Positions 1-10,818 of a DNA stretch of 64,000 nt are shown one piece after another. How positions within the stretch are numbered: the first letter of the stretch is position 1; each line of letters begins with the position of its first letter. The DNA lies in assembly GCA_963555705.1 (NCBI GenBank), contig OY743190.1:9833501-9897500 (forward strand), read 5' to 3'. The position numbers were made by a program, and so were the translations under genes. The notes beneath the pieces were generated by a model. It saw only the letters and a list, made by a program, of their open reading frames with translations. It did no database searches and was not told the origin of the DNA. This DNA is from Ligustrum vulgare (Eukaryota > Streptophyta > Magnoliopsida > Lamiales > Oleaceae).

Positions 1-89
1 TTATTAAAAAAAAATCTCAACATGGATCTATAAATAATGGCAAAATAATATAAGAATTTCAAGCTAAGGAAGTATCTCACATTTACCAA

Positions 90-290
90 AAAAAAAAAAG
101 AGTCCAAAACGCGATTTTGGACTTTTTAACACAAAATATCCAAAACGCAATAAACTCGTTTTGAGTTTCATTTGTATTTTTTTTTTTTGAATTTATGAAA
201 ATGGGCAAAGTGAACGCGTTTTCGATATTTCCAAAAATTGAAAACTCAAAACGGACTGAAAACAACAAAGAGAACAGGGCCTTAGCGTTT
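90..290. mobile_element. MITE-like remnant rich in AAACGC motifs
   Basis: The stretch alternates AAAACGCG and CGCGTTTTC motifs. It ends near 285 with GAAAACAACAAAGAGAACAGG, the reverse complement in style of CCTGTTCTCTTTGCTGTTTTG at about 13492. That shared terminal motif suggests the same DNA-transposon family as the 13.5-15.1 kb repeats. No target duplication was identified, so the borders are approximate. The open frames across it are not credible genes. Confidence 0.35.
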
Positions 291-612
291 CTGGACTTAT
301 TTTTTGGATTTTCTTCAAGGTCTTATATATTTTGTCAAGCAAAATCTCATTTAAGGTATCAAGATCATGATATAAAAATAAAAAGTCTTGATCCTAACAA
401 ATATTCAAACATAATTACAACATTGAAATTCTATAAAATTTGGAGGAAAGAAATGACTTATTCTAAACCCGCGGCTTTGTTAAGTTTCTGTGTGTTTAAT
501 GAAAGAAAGAACAAGAGATTATATGTATAAAGCAAGGATCAAACAAAAGTTGGAGGAAGCATATGATTTTGTGTGTGATTTTCATAAGATAGAAGAAACT
601 CTATTTAATATT

Positions 613-1838
613 TCCTAACTTATATAAAAGAGACAAAGCCTCTTTACCATTAATTTACTATTCATAAGCCTTATGTCATGTTTCTTTTTAATGATGTCAT
701 TTTTTTTTAAAAAAAATAATATATATATATATATTTTAAATTCTCCTATAACATAACTTCATAATAACTTAACTTATATAATTTTTTTTAACTTCTCTTA
801 AGTTTTTTATTTATTATTTTTAAAAATTCTCCTATAATATAACTTCATAATAACTTAACTTATATGAAAAATGCTGAGGTCATTTTTTAAAAAATTCTCC
901 TATAATATAACTTAATAATAACTTAACGTAACTTATATAAAAAAATGTTTTTTATTTTTATTTTTTAAAATTCTCTTATAATATAACTTAATAATAACTT
1001 AACTTTAACTAACTTATATAAAAGAGGCAAAGCCTCTTTAATGATCATTTACTAATGACGTCATTTTTTTTTAATTCTCTTATAATATATAACTTAATAA
1101 TAATTTAACTTAACTTATATCAGAGAGGCTTTTTATTTTTTATTTTTAAATTCTCCTATAATATAACTTAATAATAGCTTAATTTTATAATTATAACTTA
1201 TAATATAATAATAATTAATAACTTATATAAAAGAGGCAAGACCTCTTTACTATTTATTTACTATTCATAAGGCCGTCGTCATTTTTTTTTTTAAATTCAG
1301 TTAATCTATAGATAAATCGTCAATGTACTTTTGGTTTGCTGTAGTTGTTTGTAACCTATTAATTTGCATTTTCCCTCTTAGAAGGGTGAACAACGGTCGA
1401 CTATAAATTACATATGGTCATTTTGGAAAATAGGCAAATCCTCTTTAGTGTTCATTTACTATTCATATGGCTGACGTCAATTTTTTTTTTAAATTTCAGT
1501 TAATCTAAAGATAAGCCTCCAATGTACTTGTAGTTTGATGTAGTTGTTTGTAAATTATTTATATGCATTTTCCCTCTTAGAAGGGTGAACAAAGGTCGAC
1601 TACAAATTACATATGGTCATTTTGGAATAATATTCTTTTTCTAACAATTTCTACAACCAATTATCTTGGAATGATATTTTTTCTGAAAGTTTCTACAACC
1701 AATTATTAAATAGGCAAAATATACGTCAATAACTAAAACTCCCTCTTGAATGTTGAGTCAAGATACAACACAATAAAATTTATACGATATTATATATACA
1801 GTTCTTATCGCATCCGTGCAATGCACGGGCACCACTAG
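613..1838 (+). mobile_element. Non-autonomous Helitron (3' end well supported)
   Basis: The 3' end shows the classic Helitron terminus: a GC-rich hairpin, CCGTGCA-A-TGCACGG (1814-1828), then ten bases later CTAG (1835-1838) followed by T. The 5' border is less certain. It is placed at TCCTAACTTATATAAAAGAG (613), whose motif recurs near 1009, 1206 and 1430, each time followed by a short 'CCTCTTTA...TTTACTATTCATA' block. A roughly 190 bp segment is also duplicated (about 1260-1445 and 1450-1632). No Rep/helicase coding is present, so the element would depend on a partner. Confidence 0.6.
740..1225. repeat. Tandem AT-rich minisatellite inside the Helitron
   Basis: A unit of about 40-60 bases containing TTCTCCTATAATATAACTT and AATAATAACTTAACTTATAT is repeated imperfectly about seven times. 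Between units are poly-T runs and copies of the TATAAAAGAGGCAAAG motif. No coding capacity. Confidence 0.6.
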
Positions 1839-2666
1839 TATAGGTAAATAGGAAGCAAGTGTTGATCCCAAGCAAGTAGGAGCGGTTTAACATGCACAGG
1901 CTGAGTTATAAAAGCTACAAGTTGGTATATTTGCTGAGTAATCAAAGCTATAAGTCATAAATATAGATGCCGCATCATGCATTCATTTCTCCAAGAATTA
2001 GTTTCAAGGAGGCAGTTTTGAGCTTAGATTCGAGATATTAAATGAAGTCAAAGCTTCTTGGTACCGTTTCGAAGTACTTACGGATTACTTTAAAGTGTAA
2101 TTTACGAAAAGAGAATTGCATAACCGAGGAGGAAGTTATAGCCTTCCAAAGAAGGTTACTCAAAACTATTTTTGGTTTAATCGTTTTTATCGTTCTAATT
2201 TTAAAAATTTATCGAGGACTATCCGTTGGTCGGAATGACAAACCGTTTTCATATTCTTGAAGTTCACTCCGAGAACATACTCATACATATATCACGTGTA
2301 ATCAAATGAAGTCGGGAGTGCTAGAAACAATCTCGAATAAATTGATACTTAAATACGTTTTTGACGTAACTTTTCTTTTAATAAAAATTCTATTTTTTTT
2401 TCTTTTCATTCCAAAATCATTACATAAATTATAAAATATTTTTATTATGTCATAATGGATAATAAAGGATGTCAAAATTTTCAAATCATTAAAACTCATA
2501 TCTCGCATTGAGCTAGTTCTAGTGTCAACACCAAGGCCAGTGTTAGCGATCCACCAACTCTTTGACCCTTGGGCAATCATTCGTTGGTGATCCTTAATTA
2601 ATCCTACATAATTTCAATTCAGACAGTCGCGATGGCGAAGAGTTGTCTATGCCACGATGCTCCATT
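1839..2666. other. Intergenic stretch, no gene recognised
   Basis: Between the Helitron terminus and the solo LTR. A 72-residue open frame begins at 2042, but it has no recognisable motif and no supporting context. Nothing else seen. Confidence 0.5.
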
Positions 2667-3818
2667 TGTAGCGACCAAGAATTTTTATGTATTGAATAAT
2701 TATTTTAAAAGTATGAAAACGTGCCGCTACGATCTCACTCATTTTTAAGTTATCGTCGCGACGTATTCGTCTAGCCAAGTCGAGAAATATCGAGTTCGTT
2801 CGATTTTTAATTAAATTCCGAGTTTTCCAAAATTTTATTATTTTATTTATTTATTTAAATTATTATTTTCAAAATCATTTTAAATCCCAAATTACGTCAA
2901 CCTCATTTCATCAGATTCTTTTCCGACCCAATTGATTCACGCGTATTATTTTTCTCGAACTACGTGCAATGCTTGTCTTGATTTTCACACTACCAACTCC
3001 CATCTATCACATCAAATCCTCTTACAGTACATCAACCTATTCCTCACCAACCCACTCTTCACATCAAGCTTCCTCTCTCTCAACAAAGCCCAACAGTTCT
3101 GATTCCCAGCAACACCAATTCCACCACCACAACCCTTCACCAAACCACTCCCAATCAAGACACCTCAGCCGAAGTCACAACCCACCGGAAACAAACTCCA
3201 CCGCCTCGCAGCCACCGCCTCCACTGCCTCATCACGATCCCAACCACCAAACACGCTGAACCAGCATCGAACCACTACCGAACCACTACAGAACCACAGC
3301 CACCTCCTTTATCATCATCACCTCGACCATCCACCGCCTGCACCCAAGCACCACAGTCACCACCACCTCCACAAAATGCTCCACCACCGCCACACGCAGG
3401 GAACAACCACCGCAGCCAGCCACCATTATCAAACCACCATCACCGCCATGTTCAACACACCACCACAACCAACATCACTGCACAACCAGTTCGGACCACC
3501 TCTCACCGCCATTGCCCCATCCAGAATCAAACCATAAACCCAAGAATCAAAAGAAAAACCCATAGAACAAGAGGCTCAATTTCTTACCTCGACCGCCGGA
3601 ATACTCGCCTGAAAAGTCATGACCGAACCTCTGTTTTTCCTCAGACTTCACACCCAAAATCTCCCCCACCTGATCCCCGGTTACCCCTCGATTTTTCACA
3701 TCCCACTCGCAAAAAAAAATCCCACAAGACCTGATGCCATCTTGATCGCCACTCGCCGCCACCTGCCGGCGGCGTTTCGCCGGCCAAACCGCCGGTTGGA
3801 GACCGGATTTACCTCGCT

Positions 3819-3855
3819 CCTCCCTCTCCCTCTCCCTCTCCCTCTCCCTCTTCTC
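3819..3855. repeat. TCCCTC hexanucleotide microsatellite
   Basis: About six near-perfect copies of CTCCCT within the solo LTR. Confidence 0.9.
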
Positions 3856-3894
3856 CGATCATTATGAAATGGGGGAAGAGAGAAATTTGTTTTA

Positions 3895-4395
3895 ATATCT
3901 TGACTTTCAAAAATTTCAGCTTAATCCCCCAAGTTTTAAAGTTATGCATTTCAGTCCTTTTAGTTTTAAAACTTATCATTTCAGCCCCTTAAGTTTTTAA
4001 ATGATTTTAATCAGCCCCTTCATTTTTAAAATCTATTATCTCAGCCATATAGTTTAATATTTGTTTGAGTTTCAACTCAACTTTTGAAAAGTATCCATTT
4101 TAGTCCCTCAACTTTCAAAGTATTAATTTTAGCCCCTCAACTCTCAAATTACTCATTTTAGTCCATCAACTTTCAAAGTATCCATTTAGTCCCTCATCTT
4201 TCAAAGTATTCATTTTAGCCCCATCAACTGTCAAATTACCCATTTTAGTCCCTCAGCTTTCAAAGTATCCATTTTAGTCCCTCAGCTTTCAAAGTCCTCA
4301 TTTTAGTCCCTCAACTTTCAAAGTATCCATTTTAGTCCCTCAACTTTCAAGATATTCATTTTAGCTCCTCAACTTTCAAAATCAGCAATTTCAAT
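3895..4395. repeat. Roughly 30 bp tandem repeats within the solo LTR
   Basis: The phrase 'TTTTAGTCCCTCAACTTTCA' with 'AAGTATCCA' recurs about fifteen times with substitutions and small length changes. Early units read TCAGCCCCTTAAGTTTT. Such runs are common in plant retroelement LTR and untranslated regions. No coding. Confidence 0.85.
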
Positions 4396-4783
4396 CCCAA
4401 AATTTTAATTTATCATTTTTAAACTACAAATTTCAAAAGACTAATTTAACTTATTTTCTAATTGGCTAGACGAGGCGTACGGAGATTTGAAAGACTGAAG
4501 TCATTCCCGCTCAACCACACTCGTTAAATTTAAGGTAGATTCGCCCCTATTAATTGATTTAAATTATGATTGCATGTGAATGTGTATGCTATGTGACTTA
4601 TGTGAAAGTTATTTTTATTAAAAGAGACGAGAATGTATTTCTTCGAAAAAATTTATGTTGAGATTAGAATATATTTCTTATGAAATATTTATGTTGTTAT
4701 GCTTGTCGTAACTTATGTGCTTTTATGCATGAGAAAGAAAGAAGATAATGTCTTGCAAGATAAATAATGATGTTATACATAAC

Positions 4784-5137
4784 TGCACCTTCAGTCCTTG
4801 ACTCTCAATTGTTGCAATTTAGTCCCCAAACTTTATCTTCTTCTCGGTTTGACCATTCAAGCTCTTAATTCATTCAATTAGGTCCTCCAACCTCTGATTT
4901 AGTCACTTTGGCACCAAGCATGTTTCCCGGTTGTTGTCACAAACTCCTCACTTTTCCAATTTAGCTCCAATTAACATCCAATCGTGTCATTTTTTCATTA
5001 ATTGCTTCATTCTTCTTCAATTGGGACATTTTCTGAAAAGTAAACAAATAAACATAAATTAAATAACAAATATTCCCAAACGACAACAATTAATCCTAAT
5101 TTAGACATACAAATAAGTGTATAAAATACGCTTATCA
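4784..5137 (-). repeat. 3' LTR, only the outer 354 bp present
   Basis: It matches 11981-12334 closely over its whole 354 bp. It ends exactly at a TGCA that abuts the target duplication ATAAC. The inner 1162 bp of the 5' LTR (10819-11980) has no counterpart here. Confidence 0.75.
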
Positions 5138-5151
5138 AATACCCCCAAACT
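5138..5151 (-). promoter_or_regulatory. Polypurine tract (plus-strand primer)
   Basis: On the minus strand the tract AGTTTGGGGGTATT lies directly before the 3' LTR start TGATAAGCG, the normal place for the plus-strand priming site. Confidence 0.75.
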
Positions 5152-8100
5152 AGAATTATTGTTCGTCCTCGAACAATGTAAACTAAACTACAAAAATCAA
5201 AGGAATAAGAGAACAAATATTTTTGTTGTGTCAACATGTTTACCATATGCCTCCAAAGTCCAAACCAATTTAAGCTTTAAGCAAGCGTCATGAACAACAA
5301 TGCAAAATAATTTTTAGTTATATTTGCCAGATTTTTAAGTGTATGTGTGAATAGCCAATGTCAAATGCATACTTATGCAAAAGAAGTGCTCAACACTGTG
5401 TGGCTCATTATGCATAATCAAGCCCGAATCCCATGTGGTCAATCTATGATTTCTAATGAAATTCCTTTCAGCGCTCATGGATGATCACCACTTTCTGCTT
5501 TTTCTCTCGCATCCCGATTTTTAACCTATGTAAGTTCTAAAAATATTCTTAGTTTTTTCCACACAAGGCAGTCAAAATCAGAAATATGCATGCACAACAA
5601 ATCAAAGGAAAGCAGTCCCCAATTCTACAACCTCAACCACCACAGCTCAGTCAACAAAGCTTATACCATGCAATAATATATATATATATTTTTTTATGGA
5701 CGACTTTTTCTTTTAATTGTCCATGTCTTTTACCATCTTTGTGCAGAACTTTTCATACTAGCTTTCTATATGACCCCTGTAGCGAGCTTTCAGATCGGCA
5801 ACTCCCAAACCAGACAGCTTTAGGGTACCAGGTTCAAAGAACCCCTCAGACGTACTTGTCCGAGTCATAAAGGCTTAAATAGAAAAGTTAAAGATGTTAT
5901 AATTTCTTATGTGTAAGTCCACTCTCCGTACTTGCTTTCTAATTTACCCATGTAGCGAGCTTTAGGTCGATGACTCCCAAGCCAGTTGGCTTTAGGGCAC
6001 CAGGTTTTGAAGGACCCCTCAGACTTACTTACTCGAGTCAAAAAGGCATTTGAAGAGCAGAATAAGACCTTCAGCATTTTTCTGTTTTTATGCTGGAAAT
6101 GGTTTATACCCGTTGACCAAACTGTAATGACTAAAGTGAAAAACCAAGAACCACAGACCTTCAACCCGTCAATACACACAAATTCCAACAATTTTACCCC
6201 CAAACTTGCCTTTTAGCATGATTGGTTCTATTTTAGGGGTGGGATGTCTAACGATCTAAGTTCAGGGCTTTTTGAGTCATTCCTAAGTTCAAATTGCATA
6301 AAACTTTGCCCCACATGCATTAAACAAAATCTTTTACACAAGCAATTATCCAACACTGGCTATGTGCGCAATAAATATGAATCTAGCAAAACATAACTAG
6401 TTCAAAAATAAGTTCATGCTTTCATGTTGTCCAATTTTCAAACCTAAGCACAAATTGATTCATACTATATCCTAGGCAATAAACATGTCAACAAAGTTTT
6501 CAAATTTATTTTTTTATTTTTTTTATTTTTTATAAATAGCCCCTAAAGAATCGAATGAATATAAAATGAATGAAGAATGCAATGAATTTTCACCCCCAAA
6601 CTTGAAATGAACATTGTCCTCAATATTTGTCAAAAAGATTCAACAAAATAAAACAAGACAAAGAAAAGAGAACGAGAACTTCCAAAGTTTAGAGGATGTA
6701 TTTCTTTGAAGCTTCCAGTTGCACTGTCTTGGATGAATCGACCATTTTCTTGCTTTTCCCTATTTAGTTTGAGGTGTCCTGATTGATATTTACCTTGCAA
6801 ATAAGAGATAAGTAACATTAGAAGTCATAAACATCAATAAGAAAAATGGAAGTTCAGTGCCACACCCCCAAACTAAGGTTAAAGCAAAATTTTTAATTTT
6901 CAAAATTGATCGACCACACACATTCAAGCCTTGACATTGCCTAGAAAAACATAAATTTTCCCGAGCCATCTTTTGATACGTTAAAGTTCACAACATGATC
7001 GACAATATATTAAAATTTCAGCTCATTTGAAGATCAATAGGGTCATGAAACGATGTAGAGAAGTAGATGACGTGAAGCAGTTTTCAGGGTGCAGTGGCCT
7101 GCAGTGGTCTTGCAATGGGGCTGCCATGGTGCAATGTTGGTTTTCATGATTTTCATGCAGTGTAGTGAACTACTTCTTGAACTAAATACACACAATCAAT
7201 GATGAACATGTTATGTAGATAAATGCTCGAATGAATTTCTAAAACTAGCACAAGAATGTCTTTGTGGCATTTCATCAAACACTTGATGGGCATTGCAAAA
7301 ATCAATGGATATGCATAGGGTTGGAGGCATGAATGAACCCAAAGTTTTTGTCTACTAAACCACAAATCACAATCTCCAACCACTAACCTAAGCCCACTCT
7401 TCACAATTCACAATTTCTAGGTAGAAGAACTTAAAGAGACATTCACAATTTTGACTAAAAAATGATTTAAGTGAAGAGATCATACCTTCGATTGGATTTT
7501 GAAGTCATGTAAGCAATGATATTGATGCAACAAAGTGTTGATGACACGCACACAAGATGTAAGATCAAATATGAGGTGATTAGGGGAGAGAAAACGAGGT
7601 TCTAATGTTTGAAATTGAAAACATGAGGAACAACACTTAAACTGCTGATTATTGTCCCAGAATACCCACGCGATCGCTTGGCTGGAGTACCAGCGATCGC
7701 GTGGTTCAAGGTTTAAAAATCTGTTGATTTTTTTATGCAAATTCGCGATCGCCATAGCCTATTGGAACGTGATCGCGTAGTACACGGCAATACTGAAAAT
7801 TTTTCCTATTTTTTTATTTTCAAAATCATTTTTCTCCCCTAATCACTTCTTCATGATCGATTCAATGATTTTCCAAACATTAACCTAATGATTCAAACTA
7901 GTGTGTGAGTTTGGAATGACGATAAAAACCTAGCCTAATGTAAACATGCAAAATCAAAAACATACCTAAATATGCAATAATAGAATATTATGAACAAGTG
8001 CTCTTAACATGAAACATGCAAAACACTCAAACACAATTCCTACCATGCATATATCTAACATTTCAATACTAAAATAAATAATGAAAACCTAATAAGTAAA

Positions 8101-8175
8101 AGGGAAGAAAAATTGGGTTGCCTCCCAACAAGCGCTCCGTTTAGAGTCCCGAGCCTAACTTTTTGTACTTCCAAA
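5152..8175 (-). other. Noncoding 3' internal region of the gag-protease element
   Basis: About 3 kb with no credible open frame and no trace of polymerase. It contains three further copies of the polypurine-like 11-mer AGTTTGGGGGT (minus strand; at 6196, 6592 and 6864), a direct duplication at 5772-6046 and a cluster of GCGATCGC palindromes (7670-7776). Scattered open frames of 60-98 codons here are unrelated to known retroelement proteins. Confidence 0.65.
5772..6046. repeat. Direct duplication of about 100 bp
   Basis: 5772-5873 and 5947-6046 share 'TGTAGCGAGCTTT', 'AACTCCCAA.CCAG', 'GCTTTAGGG.ACCAGGTT' and 'CCCCTCAGAC.TACTT..'. They are similar over roughly 100 bp, with a spacing of about 174 bp. 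They lie in the noncoding part of the nested element. Confidence 0.8.
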
Positions 8176-10668
8176 TCATGGAGGCTTAAAAGATGATCTC
8201 AGAGCCTTGCACATCTTGCAATTTCCAGCCTTGCACTTCTCAACTCGTTTCCTAACTTTCTTTAATTGCAAAGCCTCGGTTTTAGCCAATTGTTGAGGGA
8301 TGTTAGGCTTTTCTTCCTTCTTGTCCCTCCATCCATTTTTATCCTTTATGAACTCATGTTTTGTGACTACCTCCTCCTCAATATTTATACCATGCTTGGT
8401 CTTCTCTTCTGGTTTCTGGACCACTCCCTCTATCTCGAAACAACTTTCTTTTAGATTATCAAGATCTTCTCTGGGCTTGATGCTGAAAGTGACTTGCTCC
8501 TTCTCGACTCTAAAAATGATTTCCCCTTTTTCAATGTCTATGATAGCTCGTCCTGTAGCAAGAAATGGTCTTCCAAATATCAGGGGCATCTGAGAGTCCT
8601 CTTCCATATCAAGGATCACAAAGTAAACTGGAAAGAAGAACTTGTCCACTTTCACAATCACGTTCTCCACTATCCCATATGGATACTGTATAGACCTGTT
8701 CGCAAGCTTTAGTGTGATATTTGTTGGTTTAGGCTCCCCCAAACCTAGTTTCCTGTATACGGACAAAGGCCTTAGATTAACACTAGCCCCTAAGTCACAC
8801 AATACATTGTTAAAAGTGAAATTACCAATAGTGCAAGGAATAGAGAAACTCCCTGGATCGGTCAATTTTTGTGGCAATTTCTTTTGAAGTATGGCGCTGC
8901 ACTCCTCACTCAGTGTTACTGTCTCAAAATCAACCAACTTTATTTTGTTTGACAGCATCTCCTTCATAAACTTTAAGTAGAGGGGTATTTGAGTTAGAGC
9001 TTCTGCAAATGGGATATTTATGTGCAGTTTCTTGAATATTTCCAAAAATTTTTCAAACTGCTGCTCCAATTTATGCTTTATCAATCGTTGTGGATAAGGA
9101 ACTGGAGGTACATATGCCTTGACTTGAGGTCTAACTCGAACTTCTTCTTCCACTTTTTGTTGAGTTTCTGAAGTTGATCCCTGCTCCTTTCCACTTTTCT
9201 GATCTTCCACCACATTTTTCTTCTGGTTCTTCTGCTTTTCATAATCCTCTACAGTCACTTCAGATAGCTGAACCCCGCTCCTCGTTGTTATTGCATTAAC
9301 CTGCTCACGAGGGTTCATTTCGGTGTTGCTTGGTAACTGTCCAGGCTGTCTTGTTGAACTGCTTGCTGCCAGCTCTCCCATTTGTCTCTTCAAATTCTTA
9401 ATCTCAGCTGCTTGATTCATAATTTCACCATTCTGACTCTTGACAAGCTGAATTAACACTTCTATGTTCTCGGATATGTTTTTCTGAGATTGTTGCTATT
9501 GCTGAGATCCATGCGGATGCTGAACATTTTGATTATTAGACCAGGAGAAGTTAGGGTGGTTCTTCCATTCTGGGTTGTAGGTTTTTGAATAAGGACCACC
9601 CTATTTCCTGTTGCCCACAAAATTGACTTGTTCTGGATTTGATTGATTTTGTTGAAGTGGGCAGAAATTCACAGTGTGATTTTCAAAACAAAAATCACAT
9701 AGCGCTGTTTGAACTGAGTTGACTGTCTGCACACCCATTCTGTCAATTTTCTTCGTTAAAGCATCCAGCTTAGCATTTAATGCTGTAATCTCATTAACTG
9801 CAACAATTCCTCCAGACTTTGGTGTAGATCTATCTGAGTACCACTGGTAACTGTTCGCAGCCAACTTCTCAAAAATCTCAGAAGCTTCTTCATATGTCAT
9901 ATCCATTACTGATCCTCCAGTTGCTGAGTCGGCGTACTTCTTGTTTTCATTTGTCAGCCCATTGTAGAATGTTTGAACTAGTATCCAATCAGCGATTCCA
10001 TGCGTAGGACACTGTCTGATGAACTCGTCGAACCTTTCCCAAGCCTCAAAAATTGATTCCCCGGGCTGTTGACTGAATGATAAAATCTCACGCCTTAGCT
10101 TTGACATGCGGCCAGGTGGGAAAAATTTATCTACAAATTTCTGACTCATGATTTCAAACGTGGTGATTGTATGTAGGGGCAAAGTGTAGAACCAAGCTTT
10201 AGCTTTGTCCGCAAAAGAGAATGAAAATAACTTCAATTTCACAGCATCATCTGAAACTCCATTCATGCGCTGCATTTCACACAATTCCAAAAAGGATCGA
10301 AGATGTGCATGAGGATCTTCAGTCGGCAATCCATGGAAAACACATGAGTTTTGGATCAGTGAGATCAAAGAGGTTTTGATCTCAAAATTGTTAGCTTGGA
10401 TTGCAGGATGTACTATGCATGTTCTAATGTTCCCCACCGGAGGAATCATGTAGTCTCGCAAAACGCGCATTCCATGATTTTGTTGCTGTCCATTTACAGC
10501 TGCTGGCAGATTTTGTTGATTTTCCTGATTATCTTGAATTCTATCATCTGCCATGGCTAAGTCTGTTTGTTGATTCGCTTCCAACTGTTGTCTACGCCTC
10601 TGTCGAAAAGTGCGTTCAATTTCTGTATCAAAAGGAAGCAAATCAAATGACTTAGTCCTTCTTAACAT
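8176..10668 (-). pseudogene. gag-protease polyprotein of the nested element, two amber stops
   Basis: The frame starts at the ATG at 10668 and runs to 8176 (about 830 codons) in one phase. It is interrupted by two TAG codons, near 9601 and near 9497; both look like CAG or CAA to TAG changes. The first 355 residues hold a retrotransposon Gag domain (CEMQRMNGVSDDAVKLKLF, then AWERFDEFIRQCPTHGI) and a zinc knuckle, CDFCFENHTVNFC (C-X2-C-X3-H-X4-C). After the second stop come a Glu/Lys-rich linker and a retropepsin-like domain, with CDLGASVNLRP as the catalytic loop (DLGA in place of DTGA, as usual in Athila relatives) and LIFGRPFL as the hydrophobic-glycine motif. The chain ends in a short Cys-rich tail with no polymerase. 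It would supply capsid and protease only. Confidence 0.85.
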
Positions 10669-10794
10669 AAATTAAAGAAAACAAAAATTAAAAGCAAAAA
10701 CTGAAAAATAATATAAAAATAAAAATAAAAATAAGCAAAATAAAGTTCAAAGTAAAATAAGAACTAATGGGTATCGATATTAATATAAAAACAG

Positions 10795-10812
10795 TCCCCG
10801 ACAACGGCGCCA
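10795..10812 (-). promoter_or_regulatory. tRNA-Asp primer binding site
   Basis: On the minus strand TGGCGCCGTTGTCGGGGA lies six bases inside the 5' LTR end. It matches the complement of the plant tRNA-Asp 3' end at 17 of 18 positions, the primer used by Athila elements. Confidence 0.85.
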
Positions 10813-10818
10813 AAAACT

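Noticed and set aside
195..530. 111-codon open frame
   Set aside because: Crosses a MITE remnant; no motif, no splice or promoter context.
2969..3867. Pro/His/Ser-rich open frames on both strands
   Set aside because: They lie in the C-rich part of a solo LTR, show low-complexity translation and have no family motifs.
4779..5137. Taking 354 bp as the true LTR length of the gag-only element
   Set aside because: The tRNA-Asp primer site lies next to 10819, not next to 11981, so the real LTR is 1516 bp and the short copy is abnormal.
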